Shown here piece after piece: positions 8,761 to 17,284 of a stretch of DNA of 64,000 nt; position 1 is the first letter of the stretch; every line of letters starts with the position of its first letter. The position numbers and the translations under genes are program-made. The notes below the pieces were generated by a model. That model had not been told where the DNA came from. It searched no databases and saw nothing but the letters and a program-made list of their open reading frames with translations. Source of the stretch: Lachnospiraceae bacterium AB2028 (GTDB lineage: Bacteria > Bacillota > Clostridia > Lachnospirales > Lachnospiraceae); contig JHYJ01000009.1 of assembly GCA_000621425.1 (NCBI GenBank), forward strand, positions 62,001-126,000, read 5' to 3'.

Positions 8761-9222
8761 ATGAAGATTGTGGGAAGAAGATATGAAAAAGAGATCCTGA
8801 TGCAATGCCTTAAGTCAAATAGACCGGAGTTCGTTGTAGTATATGGAAGGAGAAGAGTTGGAAAGACTTACCTGATTAAAGAGTTCTTTAATAAACAGTT
8901 TTCCTTTTATGCAACAGGACTTACGGATGAGAAAATGAAGGGTCAACTTAAGGGATTTAATGCAAGCCTGAATGAATACGGATTTGAAGATAAAAGTATT
9001 CCTGAAGATTGGTTTGAAGCGTTTGTGCGTTTGAGGAAACTTGTGGAAAGCGACAAAGTTTATCGGGAGCCGGTAAACAATAAACGCATTATATTTATTG
9101 ACGAACTGCCGTGGATGGATACTGCCAGATCGGATTTCAAGAGTGCTTTAGATTATTTTTGGAATAGCTGGGCTTCATCACAGGAGGATTTGGTTTTGAT
9201 CACTTGTGGGCAGAAAATATAG
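8761..9222 (+). pseudogene. Truncated AAA ATPase of the archaeal-type ATPase_2/DUF234 family
   Basis: The 153-residue product begins KIVGRRYEKEIL, has a Walker A (YGRRRVGKTYLIKEFF, near residue 30) and a Walker B (RIIFIDELPWMD near 112), then stops just after the LVLITCG sensor-1 strand. Complete members of this family run to about 450-480 residues, with a C-terminal DUF234 or DUF4143 nuclease-like part, so about two thirds is missing. The stop is followed directly by the leader of a glycosyltransferase gene, which indicates a deletion rather than a point frameshift. The ATG at 8761 is preferred over the GTG at 8755 because AAGGAG lies 9 bp upstream of it. It is probably a non-functional relic. 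Confidence 0.8.
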
Positions 9223-9279
9223 TATAATTATCTGCGGTGGTCTGTCATACCTGATGACAGTGGAAAAAGAGGAGCCTGA

Positions 9280-10386
9280 ATGAAAAAAGCCATAATACAT
9301 CTGAATTGTCTGGGACGGGGTGGCGCTGAAAAGGTAGGCGTCACGCTTGCTGCTGAGATGGTGAAAAAGGGTATTGATGTCATAATTGCCACCGAATGGA
9401 CTGATAAAGTGGAGTACCCGCTTCCAGAGGGTGTAATCAGGGAAAATGTGGGATTATCTGAAACAGAGGAAAAGTTCTCACGTTTAAAGAAGATAAATCT
9501 CCGGAAAGCCAGGCTTAAGGCTCTCATTGAACGTACATCCCCGGATGTTGTATTTGCTCTTGGCGGCAACCTGAATTACAGGGCTGTGTCAGCCACCAGG
9601 GGTACCGGGGTGCCTGCGGTAGTATCTGTAAGGAGTGATCCGAATGTTTACTATGCATCACTTTCTCAGAAGGTTCTGAGCAGCAGGTATTATAAGACTG
9701 CTGAAGGCATAGTCTTTCAGACCGAAGGGGCAAGGGATTTCTTCGGCCCGGAAATAGCTAAAAAGTCAGTCATAATTGTCAATCCCATTGATAAAAAATA
9801 TATCGGGATCAAGGCCCCGGAAAAGCGCAGGAAGGTCATAGTCAGCGCATCCAGGTTTGTGTATGTCAAAGACCATATGACTATGGTAAAAGCTTTTGAG
9901 AAGACTTTGGAGAAACATCCGGATGCCACAATGGAGCTCTATGGCGGCAAGGGTGCAGATAATGAAATCTTTCAGGTAAAGGAATGGGTACGGGCTCATG
10001 GACTGGCTGAAAAGATTCTTTTCATGGGCAGCAGCATAGAACTTGAAAAAAAGCTTTATGATGCGTCTGCCTTTGTTCTTTCATCTGTATACGAAGGAAT
10101 GCCCAATGCCCTTATGGAAGCTATGGCAATGGGACTTCCCTGCATATCATCCGACTGTCCGCCCGGGGGGCCGCGGGCTCTTATTGAAGAAGGCAAAAAC
10201 GGCCTTCTTTTTCCCGTTGGTGATGTTGATGCCCTGTCTAAGGCTATGGTAAGGATCCTGGATGATCCTGAGGCGGCAGAGAAAATGGGAAGAAAGGCTG
10301 CTGAAAAGACAAGTGCCTATACATCGGAAAATATAACTGCTATGTGGATTGAATATGCAGAGAGCGTTATTAAAAGCAATAAGTAA
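9280..10386 (+). CDS. GT4 family glycosyltransferase
   Basis: A 368-residue GT-B glycosyltransferase. The N-terminal IIHLNCLGRGGAEKVGVTLAAEM (residues 4-26) is the GGAE acceptor-domain signature of GT4 enzymes such as PglH/PglJ-like transferases. The donor domain has VSASRFVYVKDHMTMVKAFE near 190 and SSVYEGMPNALMEAMAMGLPCISSDCPPGGPRALIE near 268-303. The acceptor and the sugar are unknown. It opens a second glycan cluster, in line with two further GT4 genes downstream. Confidence 0.9.
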   Translation: MKKAIIHLNCLGRGGAEKVGVTLAAEMVKKGIDVIIATEWTDKVEYPLPEGVIRENVGLSETEEKFSRLKKINLRKARLKALIERTSPDVVFALGGNLNYRAVSATRGTGVPAVVSVRSDPNVYYASLSQKVLSSRYYKTAEGIVFQTEGARDFFGPEIAKKSVIIVNPIDKKYIGIKAPEKRRKVIVSASRFVYVKDHMTMVKAFEKTLEKHPDATMELYGGKGADNEIFQVKEWVRAHGLAEKILFMGSSIELEKKLYDASAFVLSSVYEGMPNALMEAMAMGLPCISSDCPPGGPRALIEEGKNGLLFPVGDVDALSKAMVRILDDPEAAEKMGRKAAEKTSAYTSENITAMWIEYAESVIKSNK

Positions 10387-10463
10387 GTTCTACTGATAAG
10401 CAGCTTGACCGTTAGTGCGGTCTGCGGTAAAAGCTTATTGGAGAGCATAGGAGTGTGGTTATC

Positions 10464-11642
10464 ATGCAACCAAAGAAAATTCTGATTATATCCGAAACTG
10501 TCCTTTTTCCCATGGACAGGGGAAACAGAAAACGAGTAAAAAATCTGATAGATCTTTTACGGAGCGAAGGGTGTACCGTAGACTATCTTTTTATGGATAC
10601 CTATCCTGAAGATGATCCGGAAAAGACTCGTGAATGGATAGGCACAGATCACTTTTTCTCTGTAATGAACAGGAAACGTTCTTTTTCTGTATGGTGTAAG
10701 CGTAAAGTTCGCAAAGTCCTTGAGATACTGCATATCCCTTTTGCCTTCAGATACTTCAGTCTTGATGAGAGTACATCCCCTGACCTGGGCAGGGATCTGG
10801 GAAAGTTTTTCGAAAGTCATAGCTATGACCAGGCCTGGGTGGTATGTACATACAATACCAGAGCTTTCCTTTCAGTTCCCCGGGGGACACTTAAGGTGCT
10901 GGAGACACAGAATGTTTCTTCAGTGAAACGACAGGAGTATGATGCTGTTAATTATAAGAATTATATTTTTGCAATGACCGAAGCAACTGAAAAGGCAGCC
11001 CTTGAGCGCTCTGATGTGGTGATCGCCATCCAGAATGAAGAAGAGGAGTTTTTCAGAAATATGCTTGGTGCAGTCAGCAGTACCAAGGCTGTTACTATCG
11101 GCGAAAATATGGAGATAAAGGAACCACATGTTGCCAACACCAAGAAAGTGGTTTTCCTGGGCAGTACCTATGTCATCAACAGGGAAGGTGTGATGCATTT
11201 CATAGATGAGATCCTTCCTGAGCTTAAGCGGATCTGTCCCGAGGCAGAGGTGATATTTGCAGGTTCAATATGCAAGAGCCTGCCTGACAGCGATGCTTAT
11301 ACAAAGCTTGGCTGGGTAGAAGATTTGGAGGAACTTTATCGGGATGCAAGAGTCATAATAAATCCCGTGCGTCATGGTGCAGGCCTCAATATAAAAATGG
11401 TTGAGGCACTTTCACAGGCGAAGCCTGTGGTTACCCATGTAAAGGGAATGCGTGGCTTGTCATACAAAAAGCCTGTGGCGGTGATTACGGATGACAATAA
11501 AGAATTTGCGGAAGCCGTTGCCGAGATCGTAAGGGATGATGCGAAGGCACTTGAAATGTCGCAGACCGCCGTAGAATTTATGATGGACTATGAAAACAAG
11601 AATCTGCAGGCTGTGAAAGACCTGCTGGCAATGAAACCGTAA
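10464..11642 (+). CDS. Glycosyltransferase (GT4-like, GT-B fold)
   Basis: A 392-residue protein. The N-terminal part (KKILIISETVLFPMDRGNRKRVKNLIDLL) resembles the acceptor domain of family 4 enzymes. The C-terminal part has VVFLGSTYVINREGVMHFIDEILPEL near 230 and GWVEDLEELYRDARVIINPVRHGAGLNIKMVEALSQAKPVV near 280-320, a common donor-site pattern of this group (GAGLKIKxxEAL). The ATG at 10464 is preferred over the GTG at 10455 because of the GGAG 10 bp before it. It probably works with the adjacent GT4 gene on one surface polysaccharide. Confidence 0.85.
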   Translation: MQPKKILIISETVLFPMDRGNRKRVKNLIDLLRSEGCTVDYLFMDTYPEDDPEKTREWIGTDHFFSVMNRKRSFSVWCKRKVRKVLEILHIPFAFRYFSLDESTSPDLGRDLGKFFESHSYDQAWVVCTYNTRAFLSVPRGTLKVLETQNVSSVKRQEYDAVNYKNYIFAMTEATEKAALERSDVVIAIQNEEEEFFRNMLGAVSSTKAVTIGENMEIKEPHVANTKKVVFLGSTYVINREGVMHFIDEILPELKRICPEAEVIFAGSICKSLPDSDAYTKLGWVEDLEELYRDARVIINPVRHGAGLNIKMVEALSQAKPVVTHVKGMRGLSYKKPVAVITDDNKEFAEAVAEIVRDDAKALEMSQTAVEFMMDYENKNLQAVKDLLAMKP

Positions 11643-11645
11643 TAT

Positions 11646-12353
11646 TTATTTTCGCCTTACGAAATACATGAAGCTCAGAATCTTATCTATAAGGCTGTAT
11701 TTTCTTTGAACCTGCTCTGTGGGAAAGGATTTAAATTTTTCTTTGTGCTCGGCAAGGAATTTCTCCAGCGTTTCGAAGTCTTTATCTTCCATTTCATTCG
11801 GATGATAGCAGAAAGTCACTGTATTAAAAGGCAGTTTCCGTACCTGCCCTGATTGCTGGGGGATGAAGGTGAATCCCCATCTGCTATATGGTTTATCCGC
11901 CACCGTATCTGATATGATCCGTATGTTGCTTTCGGAACTCAGGGCCTCCAGCGTATTCATGTCAAAAGTGTGGGCAGGTGAAAAAAACACCTGCGGTTCT
12001 ATATCATGCGCACGGAATACTTCAATACCTTTTTTTATCTTATCTTTCTGTTCATCAAGGGGAACTCCTGCAAACTCTGACAGTTTGTTGACAGGGTTTA
12101 ATCCGCCTTCGGTTGTGGTGTATCTGTGGGAATAGCCGTGAAGGGCAATAGTCCAGCCCTTGTTTATCCACTCATGAACTCTGTCCCAGAAATGGTCGTC
12201 AAAAGCATACTCATCCATCATGGAATCCTCGCAATGGGGAATCACGCCGATCAGAGGCTTTATGCCATATTTATCAAACAGAGATTCTATCCTGTTCCAT
12301 TTTTCAATATTTCTTTTTTCACAGGCGTCATCAAGACGGATATAATATGTCAT
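11646..12353 (-). CDS. DUF2334 polysaccharide deacetylase-like protein
   Basis: A 235-residue protein on the opposite strand whose stop lies 3 bp from the stop of the glycosyltransferase gene. It begins YYIRLDDACEKRN, a D-D metal-binding start of the carbohydrate esterase 4 fold, and has GWTIALHGYSHRYTT near 75, the H-x3-H motif of NodB-like deacetylases, and VFFSPAHTFD near 128. DUF2334 proteins are predicted to remove acetyl groups from polysaccharides. No signal peptide is visible, so it may act on an intracellular or lipid-linked precursor. It is embedded among glycosyltransferase genes, which supports a glycan role. Confidence 0.8.
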   Translation of the reverse strand: MTYYIRLDDACEKRNIEKWNRIESLFDKYGIKPLIGVIPHCEDSMMDEYAFDDHFWDRVHEWINKGWTIALHGYSHRYTTTEGGLNPVNKLSEFAGVPLDEQKDKIKKGIEVFRAHDIEPQVFFSPAHTFDMNTLEALSSESNIRIISDTVADKPYSRWGFTFIPQQSGQVRKLPFNTVTFCYHPNEMEDKDFETLEKFLAEHKEKFKSFPTEQVQRKYSLIDKILSFMYFVRRK

Positions 12354-12595
12354 GAAATATTTACACTATCTTCTTAGTTATTATCCTATAGGTAATCAGG
12401 CGCGGGTGCTTCCGGCGCAGACTACTTGTAAAGTAACATTACGAAACAATATATACCGAATCATCTTTTGTTGTCAAGTCAGCCGGTATAACAAAAAAGA
12501 AACGATGTCTGTTATAATATTGTTCGGGTGTCGGAAACAGCCGGCTTTTGGAAAAATCTGTATTTATGTTTTTTTAGAATTATGCGCATGGCTAA

Positions 12596-13864
12596 ATGAT
12601 TATGAAAAGCGAAAATACTTCAAAAAAGAATATAGCCATCCTTGTCCAGCAGGGAGTGGGGGGCGGTGCTCAGCGCATGGCTGCAAATCAGACGTTGGTG
12701 TTTGAAAAGGACTGCAATGTCTGGTTTGTTCTTTTTGAAAATAGCGACGACATCTATGCGCACGGCGGAAAGCTTGTTGATATGAATATGCCTCCGCTTA
12801 AGACCGCACCGATTTATAAGCGGGTCATGAATACCATAAACCGTACGAAGTATCTGGCAAAATTCAAGAAAGAAAAAAAGCTGGATGCAGTCATAAGCCA
12901 TCTTGACGGCGCCAATCTTGTGAATGTGCTTTCTGGACGGGGCAGTAATAAGTGCAGGATAATATGCGTCTATCACTCCATGCCATCAGCAAATGAAAAT
13001 CCTACTTTTATACACAGGGCTTTTCATCAGTTTATCGGCAGATTCAGTGACAGATACGTGATGGTATCTAAGCTGGCGGCCATGGACATGATAAAGAATT
13101 TCGGTGTCAGGAGAAAGGATGTGTCGGCCATACATAACTTTTCCGATAATGAAAAAATAAGCCGGCTTAAAGATATGGAACTTCCGGAAGATGCGCAGGA
13201 ATTCATTAATGCACATTCAAAGCTGATTATCACAGTGGGAAGGCTGACTTTGGTCAAACGTCAGGAAAGACTCATAAAACTTCTGAAACAGCTGCGCAGT
13301 GAAAAAGGGCTCGAAGACACAGGCCTGATGATCCTGGGAGACGGACCGCAGAAAGAATTCTTACAGGAAATCACGGCTGACAACGGGCTGGAGGATCATG
13401 TCTATATGCCCGGAAATGTGGATAATCCCTTTATGTACATTTCAAGGTCTGATGTCTTTGTACTGTGTTCTGATTATGAAGGCCTGCCTATGGCCCTTAC
13501 TGAGGCTGTGGCCTGCGGATGTCCGGTGGTCAGCTGCGATATGAAGTCAGGCGCCAGGGAGATACTTGCACCTGATACGGATGTGACGAAGGTTACAGAG
13601 GGCATAGAATACGCAAAGTACGGTATCCTGACCAGGCCATTTGAGAATAAGGCCAATGCTGACGAGACTTTCGGCGAAGCAAAGGAAGCTGATAAGGCCG
13701 AGATACTAAAGGAAGATGCAACTGCATCGTCTGCTTTATATGAGGGTGTTATGCAGATGCTTAAGGATGAAAAGCTTGTGTCTGCATATAAGAAGAGCTG
13801 CCCGGAATGCGCAGAGATGTTCAGCGTGGAGAATATAGTGAAACGCTGGAAGAAGCTGATGTGA
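12596..13864 (+). CDS. GT4 family glycosyltransferase
   Basis: A 422-residue GT-B enzyme. The acceptor domain has IAILVQQGVGGGAQRMAANQ near residue 14 (GGAxR/E signature). The donor domain has IITVGRLTLVKRQERLIKLLKQL near 205, LGDGPQKEFL near 248 and CSDYEGLPMALTEAVACGCPVVSCDMKSGAREIL near 290-323. An unusual acidic Ala/Glu-rich insert follows (about 350-385). A TATAAT at 12513-12518 could serve as the -10 element of the leader. It forms a tight pair with the membrane protein gene that starts 2 bp after its stop. Confidence 0.88.
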   Translation: MIMKSENTSKKNIAILVQQGVGGGAQRMAANQTLVFEKDCNVWFVLFENSDDIYAHGGKLVDMNMPPLKTAPIYKRVMNTINRTKYLAKFKKEKKLDAVISHLDGANLVNVLSGRGSNKCRIICVYHSMPSANENPTFIHRAFHQFIGRFSDRYVMVSKLAAMDMIKNFGVRRKDVSAIHNFSDNEKISRLKDMELPEDAQEFINAHSKLIITVGRLTLVKRQERLIKLLKQLRSEKGLEDTGLMILGDGPQKEFLQEITADNGLEDHVYMPGNVDNPFMYISRSDVFVLCSDYEGLPMALTEAVACGCPVVSCDMKSGAREILAPDTDVTKVTEGIEYAKYGILTRPFENKANADETFGEAKEADKAEILKEDATASSALYEGVMQMLKDEKLVSAYKKSCPECAEMFSVENIVKRWKKLM

Positions 13865-13866
13865 AT

Positions 13867-15237
13867 ATGAGTGATAAGATAAGAGAATTTCTGATCGAAA
13901 AAAACAATAGACTATTGATCATCCGCTGTATAGTCTGCCTTGCATTCTATGCATCTTTCTGTTTTATCTTCGGACCGACTCTCGGTGCTGATTCCAAGGG
14001 ATATATAAATATGATAGCAGCCAGGGAACCTGTGTACCCTTTACTGCTTGCATTATTTCGTACCATATTTCCGGAAAGCATCTATCTTAATGCAGTAGTG
14101 CTGTTTCAGAATATCCTGCAGACATTCGCTGTATGTTTCTGTGTGGAATTCTTCAGAAAACGCTTTGAACTGAACGAAATAGTGACCTCACTAATGTATA
14201 TTATCCATTTCGGTGTTGCCATCATGTGCCAGTTTCTTTCTGACAGGGATGCCATTTATTCAAATATGATAATGACTGAAGGTATCACCATGTCCCTTTG
14301 GCTTATATTTATCACGCTGCTGATCACGGCTATACTTGACGATTCATTGAAGTCATATCCTTGTGCCCTGGCTGTCCTTACGCTGATGGTTGCTACAAGA
14401 AAGCAGATGGCGGTCGGCTACATAGTGATGTGTGCATCAGTAGTACTGTGTCGTATAGGCAAGGATAAAATAAAGAAGTACTTACTCAGGATCGTAATAG
14501 TGTTGGCTGCCGTAATGCTGAGTTATCTGGCTGTACTTGGCATAACAGGAGTTTATAATCTTGCCCTCAGGGGGAAATTCGCAAAGAACACCAGGGACAT
14601 GAACCTTGTCCTTACCACGACTCTTTATGTTGCCGACAGGGAAGATGTATCACTCATTGATGATGAAGTTGCAAAGAGCCTTTTTGAAGAGACAATGTCA
14701 ATCCTGGATGAAAGCGAAAGCAATATAGCCTATGCCGGGAAAGGCTGGCAGTTGCTTTCGGAGCATTACGAAGATCATTATGATCTGATCACCGTTGATA
14801 CCACCAAGGACTTATTTGAGCAGTATGCGAAAAATGAGGGACTGAGTGATGAGATGGAAATACAGGCTGAGGCGGACAGGCTTAGCGGCGTTATCGTAAA
14901 GAGTCTTATTGCGGATAATCTGGGGAAATATATAAAGATATACCTGTCATCTTTCCTGACGGGACTCGTAAACACCGTTGCACATAAGAATACACTGCTT
15001 AACATCTACGCTTTCGTAGTATACCTGATTGCTATTGTTTTAATGGTACTCTGTTATTTCAATAAAAGTCAGAGGGATACGGCAGATGCATCGCTTATCG
15101 TCATAGGGGCGGTATTCGTAAATGTGGGTGTAACGGCAGCACTGATCTTCTGCCAGAGCCGTTACATGATCTATAATATGGCGCTGTTCTATATGGTGCT
15201 GCTATTGATGTCTGTAAAACTTTTTCTGAAAAAATAA
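13867..15237 (+). CDS. Polytopic membrane protein, probably linked to surface glycan assembly
   Basis: A 456-residue integral membrane protein with about 9-11 predicted helices (for example residues 20-40, 65-95, 130-160, 190-215 and 340-455). A short GADSKGYINMIAAREPVYPLLLALFRTIF segment after the first helix recalls GT-C type or polymerase-like proteins, in which a loop Asp follows TM1. A soluble loop lies near 240-340. The ATG at 13867, 2 bp after the upstream stop, is chosen over an upstream in-frame start inside the GT4 gene. It is likely a glycosyltransferase, ligase or polymerase; this is inferred from context only. Confidence 0.7.
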   Translation: MSDKIREFLIEKNNRLLIIRCIVCLAFYASFCFIFGPTLGADSKGYINMIAAREPVYPLLLALFRTIFPESIYLNAVVLFQNILQTFAVCFCVEFFRKRFELNEIVTSLMYIIHFGVAIMCQFLSDRDAIYSNMIMTEGITMSLWLIFITLLITAILDDSLKSYPCALAVLTLMVATRKQMAVGYIVMCASVVLCRIGKDKIKKYLLRIVIVLAAVMLSYLAVLGITGVYNLALRGKFAKNTRDMNLVLTTTLYVADREDVSLIDDEVAKSLFEETMSILDESESNIAYAGKGWQLLSEHYEDHYDLITVDTTKDLFEQYAKNEGLSDEMEIQAEADRLSGVIVKSLIADNLGKYIKIYLSSFLTGLVNTVAHKNTLLNIYAFVVYLIAIVLMVLCYFNKSQRDTADASLIVIGAVFVNVGVTAALIFCQSRYMIYNMALFYMVLLLMSVKLFLKK

Positions 15238-15336
15238 AGGACACTTCTTTTTTGTCTTATTTTTCATGTGAAATATTTTTATATGGCTTTTTCTTTTAAC
15301 ATGGCATCTAAATCTCAATTTGCCCACTTTTTAAAA

Positions 15337-15353
15337 AGGACAAATTTATACCT
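15337..15353. promoter_or_regulatory. AAATTT-centred dyad operator, site b
   Basis: AGGAC-AAATTT-ATACCT, about 155 bp before the HTH gene at 15509. It has one half-site of each type. Read on the minus strand it is nearly identical to the plus-strand copies before 8228 and 27490. Confidence 0.65.
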
Positions 15354-15414
15354 ATACAGCCCAAATTGTCTGCTAAGATGTGATCATAAGAGTAAAAATG
15401 GTTTTAATCTTGAA

Positions 15415-15431
15415 AGGGTTAAATTTGTCCT
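15415..15431. promoter_or_regulatory. AAATTT-centred dyad operator, site c
   Basis: AGGGTT-AAATTT-GTCCT, 77 bp downstream of site b and about 78 bp before the HTH gene start. Two sites in front of the only small HTH gene of the module could mean that this gene is the autoregulated regulator. Confidence 0.65.
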
Positions 15432-15508
15432 TATAACAATAGTGGCTACAGGTTATTATGGGACAGGATCCGATAAAAAGAACGAATGATCAGAGGAGGA
15501 AAACAGTT

Positions 15509-15961
15509 ATGGAGAACAGAGATTGTATGATGTATTTATCGCTGGATGATATGAAAAAACTGGGTAAGTGTTATCAGTCCTCAAAGAATGGGCCGGTGCT
15601 GAGACTTAGGGGGGTGCTGGTAGAGGCTATGAAAAGAAATGGAATAGCCACACAGGCACAGTTGTGTGCAAAAACGGGCACCAGGATAACTGAGACACAT
15701 CTGAGTAAATTACTCAAAGAGGGTACCACAAGAAACCGTGATGTGCTTTGGGTGTTGGCATTGGCCCTGCATATGGGGATCGAAGAGACCGAACGGCTTT
15801 TTAATTCAGTCGGTCAGAGCATAAACCCTTGTATAAGCAATGCAGTGTCTGACAGAGAGCGTCTTATCAAAACATTTATATCCATCAGGGGGCGAGACTG
15901 GGATATTGAGGACCTGGATGAGGAATTGGCTAAAAGAGGCATGCAAAAAATCTGTCAGTAA
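15509..15961 (+). CDS. Small helix-turn-helix (Cro/XRE-like) protein
   Basis: A 150-residue protein. Residues about 38-90 (LRGVLVEAMKRNGIATQAQLCAKTGTRITETHLSKLLKEG...) read as an XRE-like HTH, followed by a helical segment typical of these proteins (VLWVLALALHMGIEETERLFNSVG). The C-terminal 40 residues (ISIRGRDWDIEDLDEELAKRG) are unassigned. The ATG at 15509 has AGAGGAGGAAAA about 9 bp upstream and is chosen over a more distal start at 15458. It is the first gene of module 1 and has two copies of the dyad in its leader. It is a candidate regulator of the module, competing for that role with the WYL protein at 33819. Confidence 0.7.
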   Translation: MENRDCMMYLSLDDMKKLGKCYQSSKNGPVLRLRGVLVEAMKRNGIATQAQLCAKTGTRITETHLSKLLKEGTTRNRDVLWVLALALHMGIEETERLFNSVGQSINPCISNAVSDRERLIKTFISIRGRDWDIEDLDEELAKRGMQKICQ

Positions 15962-15974
15962 TAAAGTTTCCATT

Positions 15975-15989
15975 TTTCCATTATGGAAA
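15975..15989. repeat. TTTCCATTATGGAAA palindrome, copy 1
   Basis: An imperfect palindrome (one central mismatch) 185 bp before the gene at 16174. An identical 15-nt sequence is at 23804-23818 inside a terminator stem. Here there is no GC-rich outer stem or T-run, so it may be an operator. The rest of the 212-bp gap (15962-16173) holds a short GCTGC/GCAGC hairpin near the gene start and nothing else I recognise. Confidence 0.45.
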
Positions 15990-16173
15990 TATTAGGCACT
16001 GTTTTCTGTAGTATATTAAAAATGCAGATCACTTATGGCAGGATGACTCAGATGTGAAAAAAGGTAAGGACTTGCCAAAGTGAAAATATGCGAAGCAATT
16101 ACAGCCCTATAATGGGGATATAGAAATACGCTGCGAGATTGCAGCATCAAAAACAAGAGGATGAACAAAAATT

Positions 16174-17199
16174 ATGATGCGAGTAAGAGTTACAAAGGAG
16201 TTACTTGGAGGAGTTAGCACAGATAAGTTTGCTTTAAGCGGATCATTCTCTTTTTCAGAGATGATGGCAATGAAGGCGAGGGGCGAGGAGGCGTTTTATT
16301 CCCTCGAATATGTTTCTGAGATCCGAAGGGACGGGAAGACCATCGTTGAGCGCGGAAATAGAATGCTTAAGCAGTTTAAGGATTATCTTGAAAAAGAGAC
16401 TGGCGAAAAGCTTGACTTCCAGGAGGATTATGCAAATGCAAAAAACTGTGTAAGCCTTTTTGAACAGGTGAAGGAAAAGCTTGATGGAAAAAGTTATGAA
16501 ATTGTTTACGACACGGAGCCCGGTTCCCGTATTTTAAAGGACATTCCATACGAGGAAGTAGCAGGTAGTGAGTTATACAAAAAACTCAGAAAGATGATAT
16601 TAGTGGATGGGATGAAGCAGATTGAACTAAGCGCAGGCCCTGATCGCGATGCACAAGTTGTGGCTAAAACTGCCATTCGTCTTGCAAACGAACTGGGAAA
16701 TATCGGATGCGTGGATAATTTCAATGTAACAGAGTGCTGTGAAGTAGTCTCATTTCACCCTGGATATACATATGAAACGTTTATGGAAAAAACGGAAAAC
16801 TTGCGTGCATCAAAGGAATCTGTAAGGCATGATGCACTTAACCAGACTTCCAAGCTTGTAAGAATAGACGGGGTTCTGAAAGAATTTTGTAATTTTGCAG
16901 CTTTATGTCCGAAAAAGCCCTTTGTTCTTGTGATTGACAACTTTGATTCCGTTAATCTTCAGGAGGTCTTTGGCGAGGCTTTAACCTGTCTGTATCCAGA
17001 GTACCGTGGGGGAATGATTAAGGTCAGGACTATGCTTCAGTCATATTCGTGGTTTAACAATACAGATAACAAGCGGAATCGTGATATGTTTGAAGAGGGT
17101 TTCTATATTCCGACGAACGTAATAATCATTGGTATTGACAGGAGCAGCAGAAACCTGACAGTTCCGGCAGGTACCTTTGAGCTGTTACAGCTGGACTAA
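16174..17199 (+). CDS. McrB-like AAA+ domain protein that has lost Walker A
   Basis: A 341-residue protein with a tentative match to the McrB GTPase subfamily of AAA+. The stretch VVSFHPGYTYETFME near residue 190 resembles the VTFHxSYSYEDF segment of McrB. FVLVIDNFDSVNLQEVFGEALTCL near 248 resembles the FVLIIDEINRGNxxxIFGEL Walker B region but with D-N instead of D-E. YIPTNVIIIGIDRSSRNL near 308 resembles the IPxNLxIIGTMNTADRS sensor region but lacks MNT. Where Walker A should stand (near 150) there is SAGPDRDAQVV, without GKT. It is therefore probably a non-hydrolysing relative. It begins an operon with the CbbX-type ATPase downstream and may be its partner or scaffold. The assignment rests on motif order read by eye. 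Confidence 0.5.
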   Translation: MMRVRVTKELLGGVSTDKFALSGSFSFSEMMAMKARGEEAFYSLEYVSEIRRDGKTIVERGNRMLKQFKDYLEKETGEKLDFQEDYANAKNCVSLFEQVKEKLDGKSYEIVYDTEPGSRILKDIPYEEVAGSELYKKLRKMILVDGMKQIELSAGPDRDAQVVAKTAIRLANELGNIGCVDNFNVTECCEVVSFHPGYTYETFMEKTENLRASKESVRHDALNQTSKLVRIDGVLKEFCNFAALCPKKPFVLVIDNFDSVNLQEVFGEALTCLYPEYRGGMIKVRTMLQSYSWFNNTDNKRNRDMFEEGFYIPTNVIIIGIDRSSRNLTVPAGTFELLQLD

Positions 17200-17216
17200 A
17201 GACTTGTGCTGTGGGC

Positions 17217-17253
17217 CAGGTCCATACTTTCCGTCATGGGAAGCATGGACCTG
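17217..17253. terminator. Intergenic hairpin between the McrB-like and CbbX-like genes
   Basis: CAGGTCCATACTT pairs with AAGCATGGACCTG, followed by ATAAAAAA rather than T. It may be a processing or partial-termination element between the two genes, or a terminator for the minus strand, where the A-run would read as U. Confidence 0.4.
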
Positions 17254-17284
17254 ATAAAAAAGTGAAAAACGAGGAGAGAACGAT

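Noticed and set aside
15268-15489. Open frame of 73 codons between the membrane protein gene and the HTH gene
   Set aside because: It has no ribosome binding site, a random-looking composition, and contains both dyad operator sites b and c, so it is regulatory DNA.
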